This document shows positions 45,341 through 57,713 of a stretch of DNA of 64,000 nucleotides, piece by piece. The position numbers and the translations under genes are program-made. Origin of the DNA: Vanilla planifolia (lineage: Eukaryota > Streptophyta > Magnoliopsida > Asparagales > Orchidaceae); assembly GCA_023846275.1 (NCBI GenBank), contig CM043878.1, positions 6,193,501-6,257,500 on the forward strand, given 5' to 3'. Position 1 is the first letter of the stretch, and each line of letters starts with the position of its first letter. The notes under the pieces were generated by a model. That model saw only the letters and a list, made by a program, of their open reading frames with translations. It did no database searches and had not been told where the DNA came from.

Positions 45341-46740
45341 GCCTGGTCACCCATCCTAAAAATGTTTGAACTCTAGCATGCTTAATAGTAGAGTTCTCAT
45401 AGGATCCAACCCCTAAAACTAGTCTTACTATTTTAAGTTTTATGATTTATATTACTTAGGATCTTCTCTCATGTAGCTGATATGGAATTTATTCACTCTC
45501 TTAACTCTCATACTTTAGTTACTATTAGTCATTCCATCTTTTTGAGATAGTAATTAGATGTTACATATTCTTTAATTATTCTTTTATAATTATGTGTACT
45601 CCAATCATGCAAAACTTAAGTTTGCATGTTTTTGTTTCTTATAATCCATTTTATGTCATTTCCATGTCATAGTAAATAGAATAAAGGTATAACAAAAAAA
45701 CATGAATAATATATAAATAAAATCCATAATATGTTATGCTAAAGTAATAAGAAAGATAATGCTAAATAAATAAATAAAATAATATTATTATATTACATAA
45801 TTATTAGATTTATCTACTTGTTTCTACAAGGTAGTTCTTTTATTTGATTCTCTTTTTCTTTAAATTTTTTAGAGTAAAATGTGTATGAAATGATCAACAT
45901 GTATCTTAAAAATAGCATACTTCTTAAGTTATTTTATTTCCTATAAATGTCTTTCAATATCATAGGTTTTTATTATGGATCGTACTTGTATGATCTCTAA
46001 TCATATCATATGATCATTTAAATTATAGTATATAGTATCAATATTATCCAAGTATAGTATGATACATCCAACTAATAGATTATTTTGATCACACTTTGTA
46101 TCGATATGATCTTATCATCATATCATTTAATTATCTCTATTTTTGTTACTCAACCTATTCATTTGGTTCTATCTATAAATTTTATAAGACTATCTTACAT
46201 TATGATATATCTTATTATATTATATGACACCATGTAATCCTCTCCTTTTTAGCATATTTCTTGTCATTGTTCATTGTAATACATAACATTAGATGGTACG
46301 AACCTTAAATAATTTTATTTTATTTCTCTCTCTCCAACTTACTAGCATCATTCGATGAACATACTAGTATGACTAGGGCATCATACAATATGATGTATTA
46401 ACTAATCTAATCGTTCTCACTCACAAACTTAATGTTGTTAAGTTTGTCTCAAAGAGTTCTTTGTATTGATTTGATAAAATAACATTTTTTTATTAAGTTA
46501 GAGGGTATGATATATTCTTTAATATTTTATTATTATTTTTATAATTTTATGTATAAATAATATATTTTAAGAAATTGACTTGATTTATTTTAATCACATC
46601 TTTTTATAATTATGTTGGCTTTATTTTGTGTTTTATCTTTTTATTTTGATTGGAAATTGATGGATATTATAATATTCCCTTATAGAAATTTTATTCCAAA
46701 ATTTTAGTTTATTCTTGTTATAAAATTTATGGATGGTACA
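45341..46740 (-). repeat. Old chromovirus LTR with a fragment of internal 3' end
   Basis: On the minus strand an internal 3' end (AAATTTCTATAAGGGAATAT) corresponds to the polypurine region of the intact element. An LTR start, TATAATATCC, follows at 46,671. GTCTCAAAGAGTTCTTT at about 46,452 corresponds to the same U3 region as the intact LTR. The left edge is uncertain. Only about 70 bp of internal sequence remains before the copia gag begins at 46,741, so the element is a fragment. The ATCATA/GTATGAT-rich tract at 46.0-46.4 kb lies inside it. Confidence 0.55.
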
Positions 46741-46741
46741 T

Positions 46742-47322
46742 TAAGAGTCTTCATTTCTTCTCCTTATCATCTCTATCTCATGGATCAAGTGTTCTCCAAG
46801 AAGCTTATTTAAAGAGAGATGGTGCAAATCATTGGATGCTTTGATGATAGTTACCAAGGGACCAAACTCTTTAGACAAAACATGTAGAATTTTTCTCATC
46901 TATTCTAAATTATAAAGATCTCTACCAAAAATAGAAAGATCATTCACAATATTAGTAAATCTTTTAAACATGATCTTAATTGTCTTATTATTATCCATAA
47001 AAAATAACACATTCTCATGCATAAGAAGATTGACCTTAGTCTCCTTAACTTGAATGGTTCCTTCATATGTGATTACAAATTTTATCCAAATATCATTTGA
47101 AGTTTTAAGGTTCATAAATTTATTAAATTTTGTGGCCAATAGATCACAATGAAGAATATTCAAAGCTCTAATATTATGTTGAACTTTGTGCCTTTCTAGA
47201 AGGGTAAGTTCACTTAATTTCTTTCTAGTCAAAATATTATCAACCTTTTTCATAGGAAATTCAAAGTCGTTTTCAACTATGTCCCAAATTTTTAAATCAA
47301 TTAATTCAAGAAAAGTTTGCAA
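46742..47322 (-). pseudogene. Ty1/copia gag core (UBN2 domain)
   Basis: A 140-codon open frame starting at 47,322 encodes MQTFLELIDLKIWDIVEN at its N-terminus, then LHCDLLATKFNKFMNLKTSN and EGTIQVKETKVNLLMHE, and ends FTNIVNDLSIFGRDLYNLE. This is the capsid core of plant copia elements. A single stop at 46,900 interrupts it. The same frame then continues, with MRKILHVLSKEFGPLVTIIK and LNKLLGEHLIHEIE, to 46,742. The domain is unusually well kept for such old surroundings. The gag start suggests that the element's 5' LTR lay to the right, where the split dispersed repeat is found. Confidence 0.85.
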
Positions 47323-47472
47323 GAAGTTTTTTCAATACAAATAAAATTCACCTTTGAAAAGTAGTCGACAAATCAAAGAAACTCTTTTCCCACAAAATAG
47401 CATGATCGACTACAAAATTATGAAACATCATGTGGATCTTATCTATGTCATTTAAAAACTAGAAACAACACA
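47323..47472 (-). other. Leader region between copia gag and the dispersed repeat
   Basis: This short AT-rich stretch lies where the copia 5' leader and primer site should be. No primer-site match was found. Confidence 0.35.
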
Positions 47473-47868
47473 CCTTTATTCCACTTATTAAAATATATGA
47501 GTAGTGATGTTCACAGTATGGGGGTAGATTATGCAAATATAAAAATTAATTTGATTTCAATAACTCAAAAGTTTTCTTAATTTAAATCTAATAACTTAAG
47601 AAAAGGTTTTACTTGCTCAAAATGAATTCTTTAAAAAAAAGCCAAGTATTTTGCTATCAAAGTCTTTGTTTAATCTCAAACAATATGAGTAACTTCAAAT
47701 ATTCATACAAATAATATTTCTTTCTAATCTTAATAGCAATTATAACCAAGTTTTAAGAATTGTTATTTAGTTCTGTCAAACTTTTGTGCGAGTACAAAAT
47801 AAGTAACAACAATTATAAATAAGTAAGAACAAACAAGATAGCACATGGAGATTTTTTAAATAGTTTGA
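47473..47868. repeat. Dispersed repeat, first half of the split copy
   Basis: It aligns with 15,371-15,763. It ends in TTTGA (47,864-47,868), the target duplication of the gypsy insertion, and continues at 53,167. Confidence 0.82.
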
Positions 47869-48659
47869 TGTTAGAGTCCCACCTCACCATATATTTAATC
47901 AAATAGAAAATAAAAGCTTTTGGGTTGATAATATATCAAGTGAAGACATTATATCCTAGGTAGATACTTGACAATGAGATAATTTTCATCTACAAACTAT
48001 CTTTGTCACATAATTAAATGAAATATCAATATAAACAAATAATATAATTATAAAACTAATATAAACTACTAAAATCATAAATATTATACAAAGTTTATAA
48101 AATTATACAAGTAAACTAATGATGAACCAACTAAGATATCAACTAATAAGTATAATATTCATCTATAACATTAAAGTCCTTAACTCTTAATATAGTAGAT
48201 GCATTATCTATGATATAAATACTAATAAGACTCTAGAGAACTCAATAAATAACCAATAAAATAATATTAAATAAAAATTATATTATCATAAAAAGGTATA
48301 ATAATATTAATAATTCAATAAGTCATGATACAAATAAATCAATAACGTTGATAGAAAAATATTAACATGTACATGTATATTCTTTTATCTTATCATTTCC
48401 ATTCTTTATATGTTGTAAGATAAATTATTATTTTCTCATTTGTATTATAAAGCTCATAAGACCTTATAAAGGTCTCCTCACTCCTAAGGGTTATCTTTAT
48501 CCTATATAATGTATATTAGAATCATGTAGATATAAGTGGGTTATTCTCACCCTATATCATTGTAATAGCCTTAAATGATAGTCTTAGATATAAGTGTAGA
48601 TATAAGTGGGTTATATGATAGTCTTAGAATATTTAGGTTATAAAATCAAGGCTATTACA
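47869..48659 (-). repeat. Left (3') LTR of the older chromovirus
   Basis: 791 bp, from TGTAATAGCC (48,659, minus strand) to ...CTCTAACA (47,869). Blocks align with the intact family LTR: the U5-end TCCCACCTCACC; CCTAGGTAGATACTTGACAATGAGA against CCTAGGTGGGGACCCGACGGTGAGA in shortened form; and the tagtagatgcatta block against gtagtggatacatg. Confidence 0.82.
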
Positions 48660-50135
48660 ATGTTCTCTTCTTGAAGAACTTTCATCTCGTAAGATAGAAA
48701 AACACTTGGTAATGATTTATTATATCTGTATCCATTTTTCAGTTATCCTTAAATGCATTCTATCTTCTTACAACAAAGAGAGGATTTAAAACATATTTAT
48801 AATTCCATATTTATTTCATGATAATTCAAGACTAACAACACCTTTCATACTTTAACCTTTAAACTTTTCTTTAGTTAATCAAGTACATTATTCTAAGGTT
48901 GAACAAGTTTTTATCTTATTTAAAATTGTATTATTGAAATTAGAAAATTTTCTTTCTAAATGTTCAGATACAAGAATTTCTATTTCTAGTAATCATTCCA
49001 TAATTTTTTATTTTCTTGCTTATCATCCTTTCCTTTTACCTATTCTAAAAAGGTTCTTAAAATGTTTTCTTTTAAATTGAACATGTTCTTGTCCTAATTT
49101 TAAACAAATTTATTTTTGAAAATTATGACTCAAATCTAATTATCATATTTTGTAAAATAATAAAAATTATCTTTATTTAACAAAAAAATAAAATATTAAA
49201 ATATCATATACTTATATCAACCTCTATCTTTGTATCATCTTTATATCAAATCGTTGAAGATCTATTGAAACATTATGTTTTTTCTTTGAAACACCTACTT
49301 CTGTAAGGGAACCTTTATTCCACTATGTAGATGTCTCTTTTTTTTAGTTCCTAAAAATCTTCCTATTACTATAAGTTTCAAGAGAATATGACACTTGTTA
49401 ACAATGTGATTGATTTCCTCACAAACAAGATATCTTATTAAGTGTTCTTACTTAAATCTTTCCTCCTTGTAATCTAATACCTTTCATTTATGAACCTTCA
49501 CATCTTCTAATGTTGAGTCCTCTTCCATGAGTGTATTAGAAGCTTATAGTTCTTGAATCGTGAAACATCTTTTTGTAATATATCCTAATTCCTTACAAAA
49601 GAAATATCTTAATATTCTGATAAATTTTTATTTATAATCCTTATTATTCCATCAACCACATTACTCATCTACTAATTCCCTTAGAGTCTACACAAATCTG
49701 TTAACAACTAAATCTTTCCTAATCATGGCTTATAAGAGATAGCCTAAAATCTTTTGTCTTAGGACATACTCTAGTAATATGTCCTAATTCTTCACATTTT
49801 AATCATTTTATTGTCCTTATCATATATTATCCACAATTTATCCAATGCCACATATGACATTTACTATACTTACAAAATCCTCTAAGTTTGAAGTTAATTT
49901 AACACCCTTAAAGTGTTGTCAATTTCTTACTAGTACCAACTTGTGTACAGATGGTGGCAGTATGCCTAGATTTTTGATAGATGAAACATATAGGATGAAT
50001 ATCTAACCCTAACCATCCCTTTTTCTTCTTTCACCTTTACCTGTATTGATAATCTTAAATTGATTTGTCTATTATTAAAATTTTTCTTTTCTTTTTTTTC
50101 TTATTAACAATTTCTTTTTTATGTCATAGCTCTGA
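48660..50135 (-). pseudogene. Remnant of gag and pol end of the older chromovirus
   Basis: The first 130 bp align with the pol C-terminus of the intact element (polypurine tract AAGAAGAGAACAT, then a tatctgtatccattttt block matching tatctgtttccactt). At 49,740-49,800, cttaggacatactctagtaa and a following atgtcctaattcttc block match the zinc-knuckle region of the intact gag at 43,000-43,040. RT, RNase H and most of integrase are missing, so there is a large internal deletion. No frame longer than a few dozen codons remains. Confidence 0.65.
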
Positions 50136-50862
50136 CTTGATTCAATCCTTACAATGTTTCAAAATTTTTCTACATGAAATTACTTATAATTAAGTTAGAA
50201 TGATATAGACTAATTAAATGATTGATATAAATAAATAATCTAGCTGCGTAGCTAATGAAAATGTTTTAAGCCATAAATACTTTTTCAAGTCTATATAAAT
50301 ATACATAATATAGAAACCTATGATAGACTAACCACTATACTAGCTAATAAGCATAATCTTCATAAAAATTATTAAAGTTCTCAACTCTTAGTACAATAGA
50401 TGTATTATTTGTGATGTAAATACTAATGAGACAAAAGAGAGTTTAATAAATAACTAATAAGATAATAATATATAAGAGTAATATTGTAATAAAAATATAT
50501 AATAATATTTATAACTAAATAAGTTGTTATATACGTAAATCACCAAATCCAATAAAAAAATATGAACATGCACATGTATGTTCTTTTGTCTTACCATTTT
50601 TATTCTTTCTATGTTGTAAGATAAACTATTATTTTCTTATTTTTATCTCATTTCTATTATGTTGCTCATATTCTTCTTTTATAGATTATATTATCCTCTA
50701 TAAATAGTATTATAAGATCTTATAAGCATATTCTTACCCCAAAGGGTTATCTTCACCTTTTATGATATATATCAGAATCGTTTAGACATATGTGAGCTAT
50801 TTTTATCTTATGACATGTATATGGGTACTTTGTCCTGATAATGTATATTAGTATCATGTAGT
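50136..50862 (-). repeat. Right (5') LTR of the older chromovirus, main part
   Basis: The block at 50,330-50,540 aligns with 48,150-48,350 (shared: ctaataagcataat/ctaataagtataat, aatagatgtatta, atactaat). Another, acatgcacatgtatgttctt at 50,568, aligns with 48,364. The outermost 30 bp of this LTR lie at about 53,135-53,166. A weak primer-site trace, GCTCTGACTTGA, lies near 50,129. Confidence 0.72.
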
Positions 50863-53134
50863 TGTAGATGAAAATCTTTTTCCAATGAGATCATAATATA
50901 ATTTAATAATATACAAGGATAATGTCTTTAGAGATATATCAATAATTTAATTCTATTTTTTGTTTGATATTTTAGTATGTCAAATATTCATAATATTTAT
51001 TCATCATCGTATATAGTTTTCCATTATTTTGTATGAAAATTATCTTGTTATATAATGTCATAAAAGAATAATACATTTATATAATATCTGATAAGAGGCA
51101 TTTTATTTAAATTACATAAAAAGAATTGCATTTGATAAATAATATAAAATATTTTTCACAATTTTACATTACAATTATCAGGTACACCTACTATCCATCA
51201 AGCATAAAATAACTTAAAAAATATTTCAAATATCATTATTCTTGAAAAAAAAATAACATAAAAAGTATACCATTTTGTCATAAATTAGAATGTAATTTAC
51301 TAACATATTTATATCATAGTTATTAGGTTTATCTTCCTAAATTCTAGAGTTAACTTTTTTTCAATCATAAATTTTTCTTAATTTTTGACAATGTCAAATA
51401 TATGTAATAATCAACATATATCATATATGTGATATGTTAATACATAATTAAACTCCCATTGATCACTTATAGACCTTTAAGTTACTATCCAAACCATATT
51501 GGTATGATTCCTTATTCGTATTATACTATTACATAGAAATACAAAATTTGCACTATATCATATAGTAAGTTTAGCAATGTAAAATATTTTTTATCATAGA
51601 TCATATAAAATCGATCCCCCTTATCATACTATATGATTTCCTCAATTTCTTTTTACTCAATTATTTTGTTTGGTCTAATCTTCATGTCCAGTAAAACTAT
51701 CGTACAATACAATACATCATATTATATTGTACATCTACATAAGATCCCCTATACTTTATCAATTCTTATGATCACTAAATATGATACAAAGAATCATATT
51801 GTATGATTATTGAATAATTTTATTTTATTTCTTTCTCTTATTGATCTACTCATGTTATCTCATGATCATACTAATATGACATGGATATTGCATCGTATAA
51901 TCTGTTAATTAGTTTAACCTTTTTGACTTAGCTAATAAAATATAAACTATTTATATAGTATGATACACATTTTATAATGTACAATTAACCTCTCAATGCT
52001 AGAGTAAAAAGACTCTTCATTTTAGTACGATCAAAAAAATTGTTCAGGAAGACATATTCACAACTCCACTATAGCATTTTACCCAAGTTCTTTCATACAA
52101 GACAATGTATACCATCATACTAGTAAAAAAATTCCTATTACAAGCACAACACCTCCTTTTTTTAAGAAAACCAACACTGCTAATCTCTCTCTCTAGCTGC
52201 CTTAACATTAACTCCATCTCTCTTTCTCTTCTCCTCTCACACAGAATCTCGAGACTCATATGAGACAGTAAGATAAAAATTGAAACTAATTTGTACCTCT
52301 TACTTCACCAAAGATGTTAAAATCCTTCATAGAAATTCTCTCCTCTTTCTCAGAGCAAGATAAGAACACATTTTTGAGTTTTTAGTGATCCTGATTGAGA
52401 TTATAGCATTGCATTCGCTCACTCATAAAACACTCATCCATGGAAAAAAATCATATATTATAATGTGATATCTAGTTATTGATATTTATTTTATTTTTTA
52501 TTAAAATTTCTTAAAATAAAAAAAGTTGACTATGAAAGTGCGTATAATTGTTGTCAAAAAGTATTTTTTAAACTATTATCGTATAACCAAACTCACAATC
52601 CTTCCACACAAATAAATGTAACATTCCGTCTCTGATATTTTTGTTATTTATAAACCTTTAATTTGTTAATAATATTTATTATAAGTTGAAACTTTTACTC
52701 ACAAATCTATCACAGTGCGTTCAACATTCTCATATTTGCTAATCTTTTCTTAGACAATTAGATTTGACCTAAGCCAAAATTTCTAAAATTACAAATCTAT
52801 CACAAGTGACTTTTCGATAATTCTATTATACCCACATCTTTAAAAATTCATATAAAATTCTCTATTTCTCCAAAAATTACAAACCCATTATTGTTGAGTT
52901 TATCTCAAAGACTTCTTTCTATTGATAGAGTATGACACTTTATATTAATTTATTATTATTTTAATAAGTTTACGTATATATAACATATTCTAAAAAATTA
53001 ATATGATTAATTTTAATCATACATTTTGTAATCTTTTTAGCTTTATTTTAAGGATTTTTCTTTTTGATGTGGGTTAGAAATTGAAGGATGCTATATTCTT
53101 TTCTCTTTACAAAAATTTTGTCTCAAAAATTTAG
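50862..53134. repeat. Nested insert: inverted LTR end plus another LTR
   Basis: 50,862-50,990 is the U5-side end of the family LTR in the opposite (+) orientation; gtagatgaaaat and aggataatgtctt match the reverse complement of 47,920-47,990. From about 51,300 to 53,085 lies a minus-strand LTR resembling 45,800-46,671, with U3 start TATAGCATCC near 53,085. Outside it lies an internal 3' end, AAATTTTTGAGACAAAATTT, at about 53,105-53,130. GAGTTTATCTCAAAGACTTC at about 52,896 matches the family U3 block. The exact edges are uncertain. Confidence 0.55.
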
Positions 53135-53166
53135 AGTAGCATAATTATAAAATCAAAGTTGTTACA

Positions 53167-53595
53167 TTTGATCCAAACTAAGATATGCATTCACCTCTAG
53201 CTAAATTGATAGTTTTTTCCTAAAACTATTCTTTTTTATCACAGTTAGGTAGGGTCAACCTAAATAATAATCTATTCTCATTTTGCCACATCCAAGTGAG
53301 GTAAACCTTATACAAAAACTTTCACTTTTATCATAGCAAAGTAAGAGTCAACCTAACATAAATCTACTCTCTTTATTTCATAACTATGAAAAGGTCAATA
53401 TCACTCAAAAGAGTACAAACACATCTTATAAAAGTGTTACAACACTTATACAAAGTGATACAATAAAATCTTATACCATTTTCTTAAGAAAAATATATGA
53501 CATAATATATAAAATGAAGTGGAAGGATGTTATCAATGAAAATGCATAGCTTTCATGCAATAGATGTAACATCAATGTAGACGAGGCTTATAATA
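53167..53595. repeat. Dispersed repeat, second half of the split copy
   Basis: It starts with TTTGA and aligns with 15,759-16,172 (shared: agggtcaacctaaataa, aatcttataccatt, gtggaaggatgtta/gtagaaggatgtta). Confidence 0.82.
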
Positions 53596-54631
53596 CAACA
53601 ATAGTGTGACAATATTTTTTTCTTGTCACATACTCTATTTTTATAATTTAAATTATTATAATCCCTTAAAACTCTTATTTTTTTCCTAAATTTTAAAATT
53701 CAAATTGATAGAACCTCTCTTAGATTTGATCTATTTTTTAATTTATAATTATATCAATATAACAAATATATATATATATATACAAATTATAAAATACATA
53801 CCCACAATTATGAACTAAATAACTAAAAATCGATACCAAAACTTGTGTTAGTGACCACAGTATGTCATAACACTAATTTTTCATAATTAAGTTCAAATTT
53901 TAAAACAAAAATATCTCACAATATCTCAATAGAGATTTATAAAATATTTATCTCAAAACTTCAACATTTTTAAACCCATTCAACAGCCATATTTACTTTC
54001 CTTCTTCAGTAAAAAAAATCCTTATAATACAAATCTTAATAATTTTAGTTCTTCTTTGTAAGAAATTCTTATAGATAATCTTTTTTCATTATAGTTTTAG
54101 TAAATCTAAAAGGTTAGTATCAAAAAAAAAGGCTGAGCCAACCTTCATATACTCAATATGCTATCTTTAACAATAAATAAATATGTAAATAAAATAATAT
54201 TCTAGGACAATTGTATGTAGTGTCTAAAATCATAAAAACATAAACATGTTAAAATATATGCAAAAATATAACATAAACATGTTAAAATAAGCAACCATGA
54301 TCTCATTCATGTTAAAATATAACATAAACATGACATGCTATAAAGAAATATATGCTACAAACTCAAGAAAGGAATAACAAACACATGCAGTTTATTATTG
54401 CTTTCGTTCCTTTTAATTAATGTGATCTTGTTTATTGACAACTATTTCCTAATTAAGTAAACCTTATAATAGCTTTGTTGTTGTTCCTATTCTCTTATGG
54501 TAAATTATTAATTTTCTCTTTTTAATTTACTTAATTATATTAAAAATCTTAATTATTAATTAATCTTATCATATTTTAATCCATAATCATGCTCAATTTT
54601 TAAAATTTCTAATGTACATATCTTTATTGTT
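53596..54631. other. AT-rich DNA with LTR-like debris
   Basis: No gene. GCTGAGCCAACC with a following ACTCAATA at about 54,132 recurs as GTTGAGCCAACC with GCTCAATA at 57,390, so a dispersed repeat is present in both places. A short AT run lies at 53,766-53,782. Confidence 0.45.
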
Positions 54632-54850
54632 AATCTTAATCATGTGACACTTTGGCCACTAGCCACCTCTCAAGATCAAATCTCAATTGACTCATTGATT
54701 ATTAACCAATTCACAACAACAAATCTCAATCATATGAGACACTGGTCATTAGTCATGTCATGATAGTAAATCTTAATTTTATAACATACTAGCTAATAAC
54801 TATCTCTCAGAGATAAATGTCAATCTTGTGACACATTATTCACTAACTAC
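54632..54850. repeat. Degenerate minisatellite, about 47-bp unit, five copies
   Basis: Units begin AATCTTAAT, AAATCTCAAT, AAATCTCAAT, AAATCTTAAT and AAATGTCAAT. Most continue with an ATGTGACAC-like word and a CACTAG/CATTAG-like word. Similar words, TGTGACATGGTGGCCATTAC and variants, recur at 56,070-56,210. Confidence 0.55.
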
Positions 54851-57645
54851 AAAAATAACACTTTTTAAATTTAGAAAAATTATTATTTACTAATGTCATG
54901 TAATGATTTCAATTGGTATTCTCTTAATTTGATTTCACTTGCACAATCTTTCTCAATTTCACATAGTTGAACTAGATGTATATTTTTGTAATAGTACATC
55001 AAATGTCATGTTTATATAGCTATTACATACTAACTAATTTTATATAGAAATACATCAAGATTACAAGGTGTACATCTAGTTACAAGTATTAATTCCTACA
55101 TTGTTATATAATATACGTTATATCAATACATCAATGTGACATGTTTTGTGCATGATTCATGTATAATTATAATAAATTAATAATACTTTAGAATTATGTA
55201 TATTATGTTATAATTCCTACAACAAAATTTTCTTATTTTTCATGCTTAACTTTACTACTAACCAAATTTGTTACTTTTCATGTTTAACCTAACAATGAAC
55301 AACATGATTTAGCTTAATACATAAATAATTCACAATTACATATTCAAGTTGTGCAAGCTCACTTCCTGAATTTGTAATATTTTTTTCTTGAATTTTCTTC
55401 TTTCTTCTTCCTCTTTTCTATCACTTGAGAACTTTCTCTCTCCTCATCATTTTCTCTCTCATTGGGTTCCAACATATCAAAGCTCATATCTTCAAAATTT
55501 TCTTTTATTTTTCCTCTAAGCCACCCCCTAGCAAGACAATAAGACAATTTAAGCTTAGTATTACCTATTTCAACCTTGATTTCATAACTATGTCAAGCAA
55601 CGAAGCTTGACTATACAAAATCATGTAAAAATTTTTTAAAACAACGACTTGAACATGAGAGGGTGTAAGAAAATCAAATATTTCTTACCTAATTTAAGCT
55701 TTCTTTCCCCTTGATCTACCTTTCACATGAAAAAAGCCCTAAGTTTAACATTGAGTATGAGAGAGAGAGGATGAAAATAATCTGGCTTCATAAAATCAAA
55801 ATTTGTTTAGTTGTATATATACTTAATATATGATTAGTTAACTTATTTACGTCAATAATTCCAAATGAACATCGGTTAAGATGAAATAAATATCGCTTGA
55901 CTCATCTTGGTGAGCTCTATCTAATTTCATGTTCATTTATATATATTATGACATGTGAACATAAATAATAAAATAAAAATTTAGATTAACCTTTTAAGAA
56001 AATTTTCATGAGAGAAGGTGATATAAATAATTATTTTTCTTATGGTATTATCTCTTAGTGTCACTTGTGTGACATGGTGGCCATTACTTACTATGTGATC
56101 TAGTAGTATTTGATACGATTGACACTAGACCTCATAATTGAACCACTTGTTATGTGATTATGAGCTATTACTTATTATGTGATTTGGTGACCATTGCTTG
56201 TTATATAATCTAATAGTTGATATAACAAGATGCCAATTAATATAGAATAGGAATCATAAGGTTAAAAGTCATTTAAAAAAATAGGTTCCAATATTTTGAA
56301 ATTAATAAGAATATTATAAATAAATATAAAATGTTATGTTCAAGAATATGCTCAAAACTAAGCTAAAAAATAAATGCTATTACATGATAGCATAAATTAT
56401 GTATATACATTAGTAAGATAATGTAATATTTTTATAGCATTGCAAGGACATGATTACTTATGATCTTAGATGTCATGCATTTATTATAGTGCTTTGGGAC
56501 AAAGGTACATTTCTTTTATTATATTTATATTATCTTACTTATTTTATTTAATTATTAATTTATCTATTGAGCTTATTATGCTCACTCTCCTAGTGTATTA
56601 TAAGATATAACACAAACACTTTCTAAGTAAGAAAACCTAATGATGTCTGAGTTAGTTCCTCAAGTTTATGAGCAAGATGTTTTTGGACTATAGATATCTG
56701 TGATGTTGACTTTGAAATATTATATTTATAGTTTTTTAGAGACTTCTACAGTTGGGGTTTTAGTTTATATTTTATGATTTAGAATGTTAAGTTTTAGTTA
56801 AGGAGAAATGTGGTGTTGATTTGTTTTAAAACTTATTATGAAATGTATTATATGAATAAAAAAAATAGATAATTTTAAGGGAGACTAACTATTTGATTCT
56901 TGAAATTTAGTACTTTCTTAATAAAATTCTAATGGCTAGATGATTTATAAATGAGTAGATATTAGTTCTAGCCATCCTTCCTTGCCTAGTTAGATTGTTA
57001 ATATCCACAATTTGCTTTTAAAATCTAATTTTCTTGAGGTTAAAGCAATTAATGATGACATTAAAAGGTGATGTCAGAAGGGCCATGACAAATAATATGC
57101 CAAGTAATAAAGTAATAAAAACTTTACCATAGTTTTTCATTTAAGTTTTCATATACTTATTATATTAGTTGTAATGAAATAAAAAAATAAAAGGGAACTA
57201 ACCTAAGATCTTATCCCCATTGTTGTTGCAATTGATTACAATGTCAAATAACTTCATACATGGTTTTCCAAAAAAAAAAAAAAGAAACCAAATTAATAGA
57301 TTGGCAGATGTTTATCTCTACTTACTATTCTATTGATACTTATTATTTGCATCCATTCTATCATGAAAAGAAGACATGCTGAAGTAGGTTGAGCCAACCA
57401 TCGTAAGCTCAATAGATGAAACTACATGGTCTCTATACAAAGCATCACACAATTTGGGTTATGTCACATGCTAGGGTTTTTTTTTCACAACCATGTGATT
57501 GTAATAAAAACATGATAAGATTTCACTCCCATATGAATAAAGATAAAATAAATAACTATAAACACAATTTTCCTTTTTATTTTCACAAAAGCCCCTTGAC
57601 CACTTAATTTTATTTTATTTCAATTTAAATTTGTCCTTCTTAGAT
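54851..57645. other. AT-rich DNA, weak LTR-like parts, no gene
   Basis: 56,060-56,220 repeats the TGTGACA/GGCCATTAC words three times and may be the variable zone of an old LTR; 56,500-56,900 could be its U5-side end. No boundary or target duplication was found. Short frames such as 55,359-55,547 are charged-residue runs in repetitive sequence and are not called. Confidence 0.4.
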
Positions 57646-57713
57646 GTTTCCTATTCATTTTAATTGGTCTACATGGATTGTTTCCTATTCATTTTAATTG
57701 GTCTACATGGATT
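57646..57713. repeat. Perfect 34-bp tandem duplication
   Basis: gtttcctattcattttaa and the following 16 bases are repeated without any difference at 57,646 and 57,680, and a third copy begins (gtttccc) before it diverges. Perfect identity suggests a recent event. Confidence 0.95.

Larger units (their letters stand above)
47869..53166 (-). mobile_element. Older chromovirus insertion with nested debris (5.3 kb)
   Basis: The unit begins TGTTAGAGTCCC and ends GTTGTTACA. It is flanked by TTTGA on both sides, and removing it rejoins the dispersed repeat exactly as in the uninterrupted copy at 15,759. The LTR start TGTAACAAC on the right (53,166, minus strand) matches the internal LTR start TGTAATAGCC at 48,659. 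It is a decayed relative of the 35.6-44.8 kb family. Only part of gag and the end of pol remain between the LTRs, and at least one further LTR fragment is nested in the right LTR. Confidence 0.85.
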
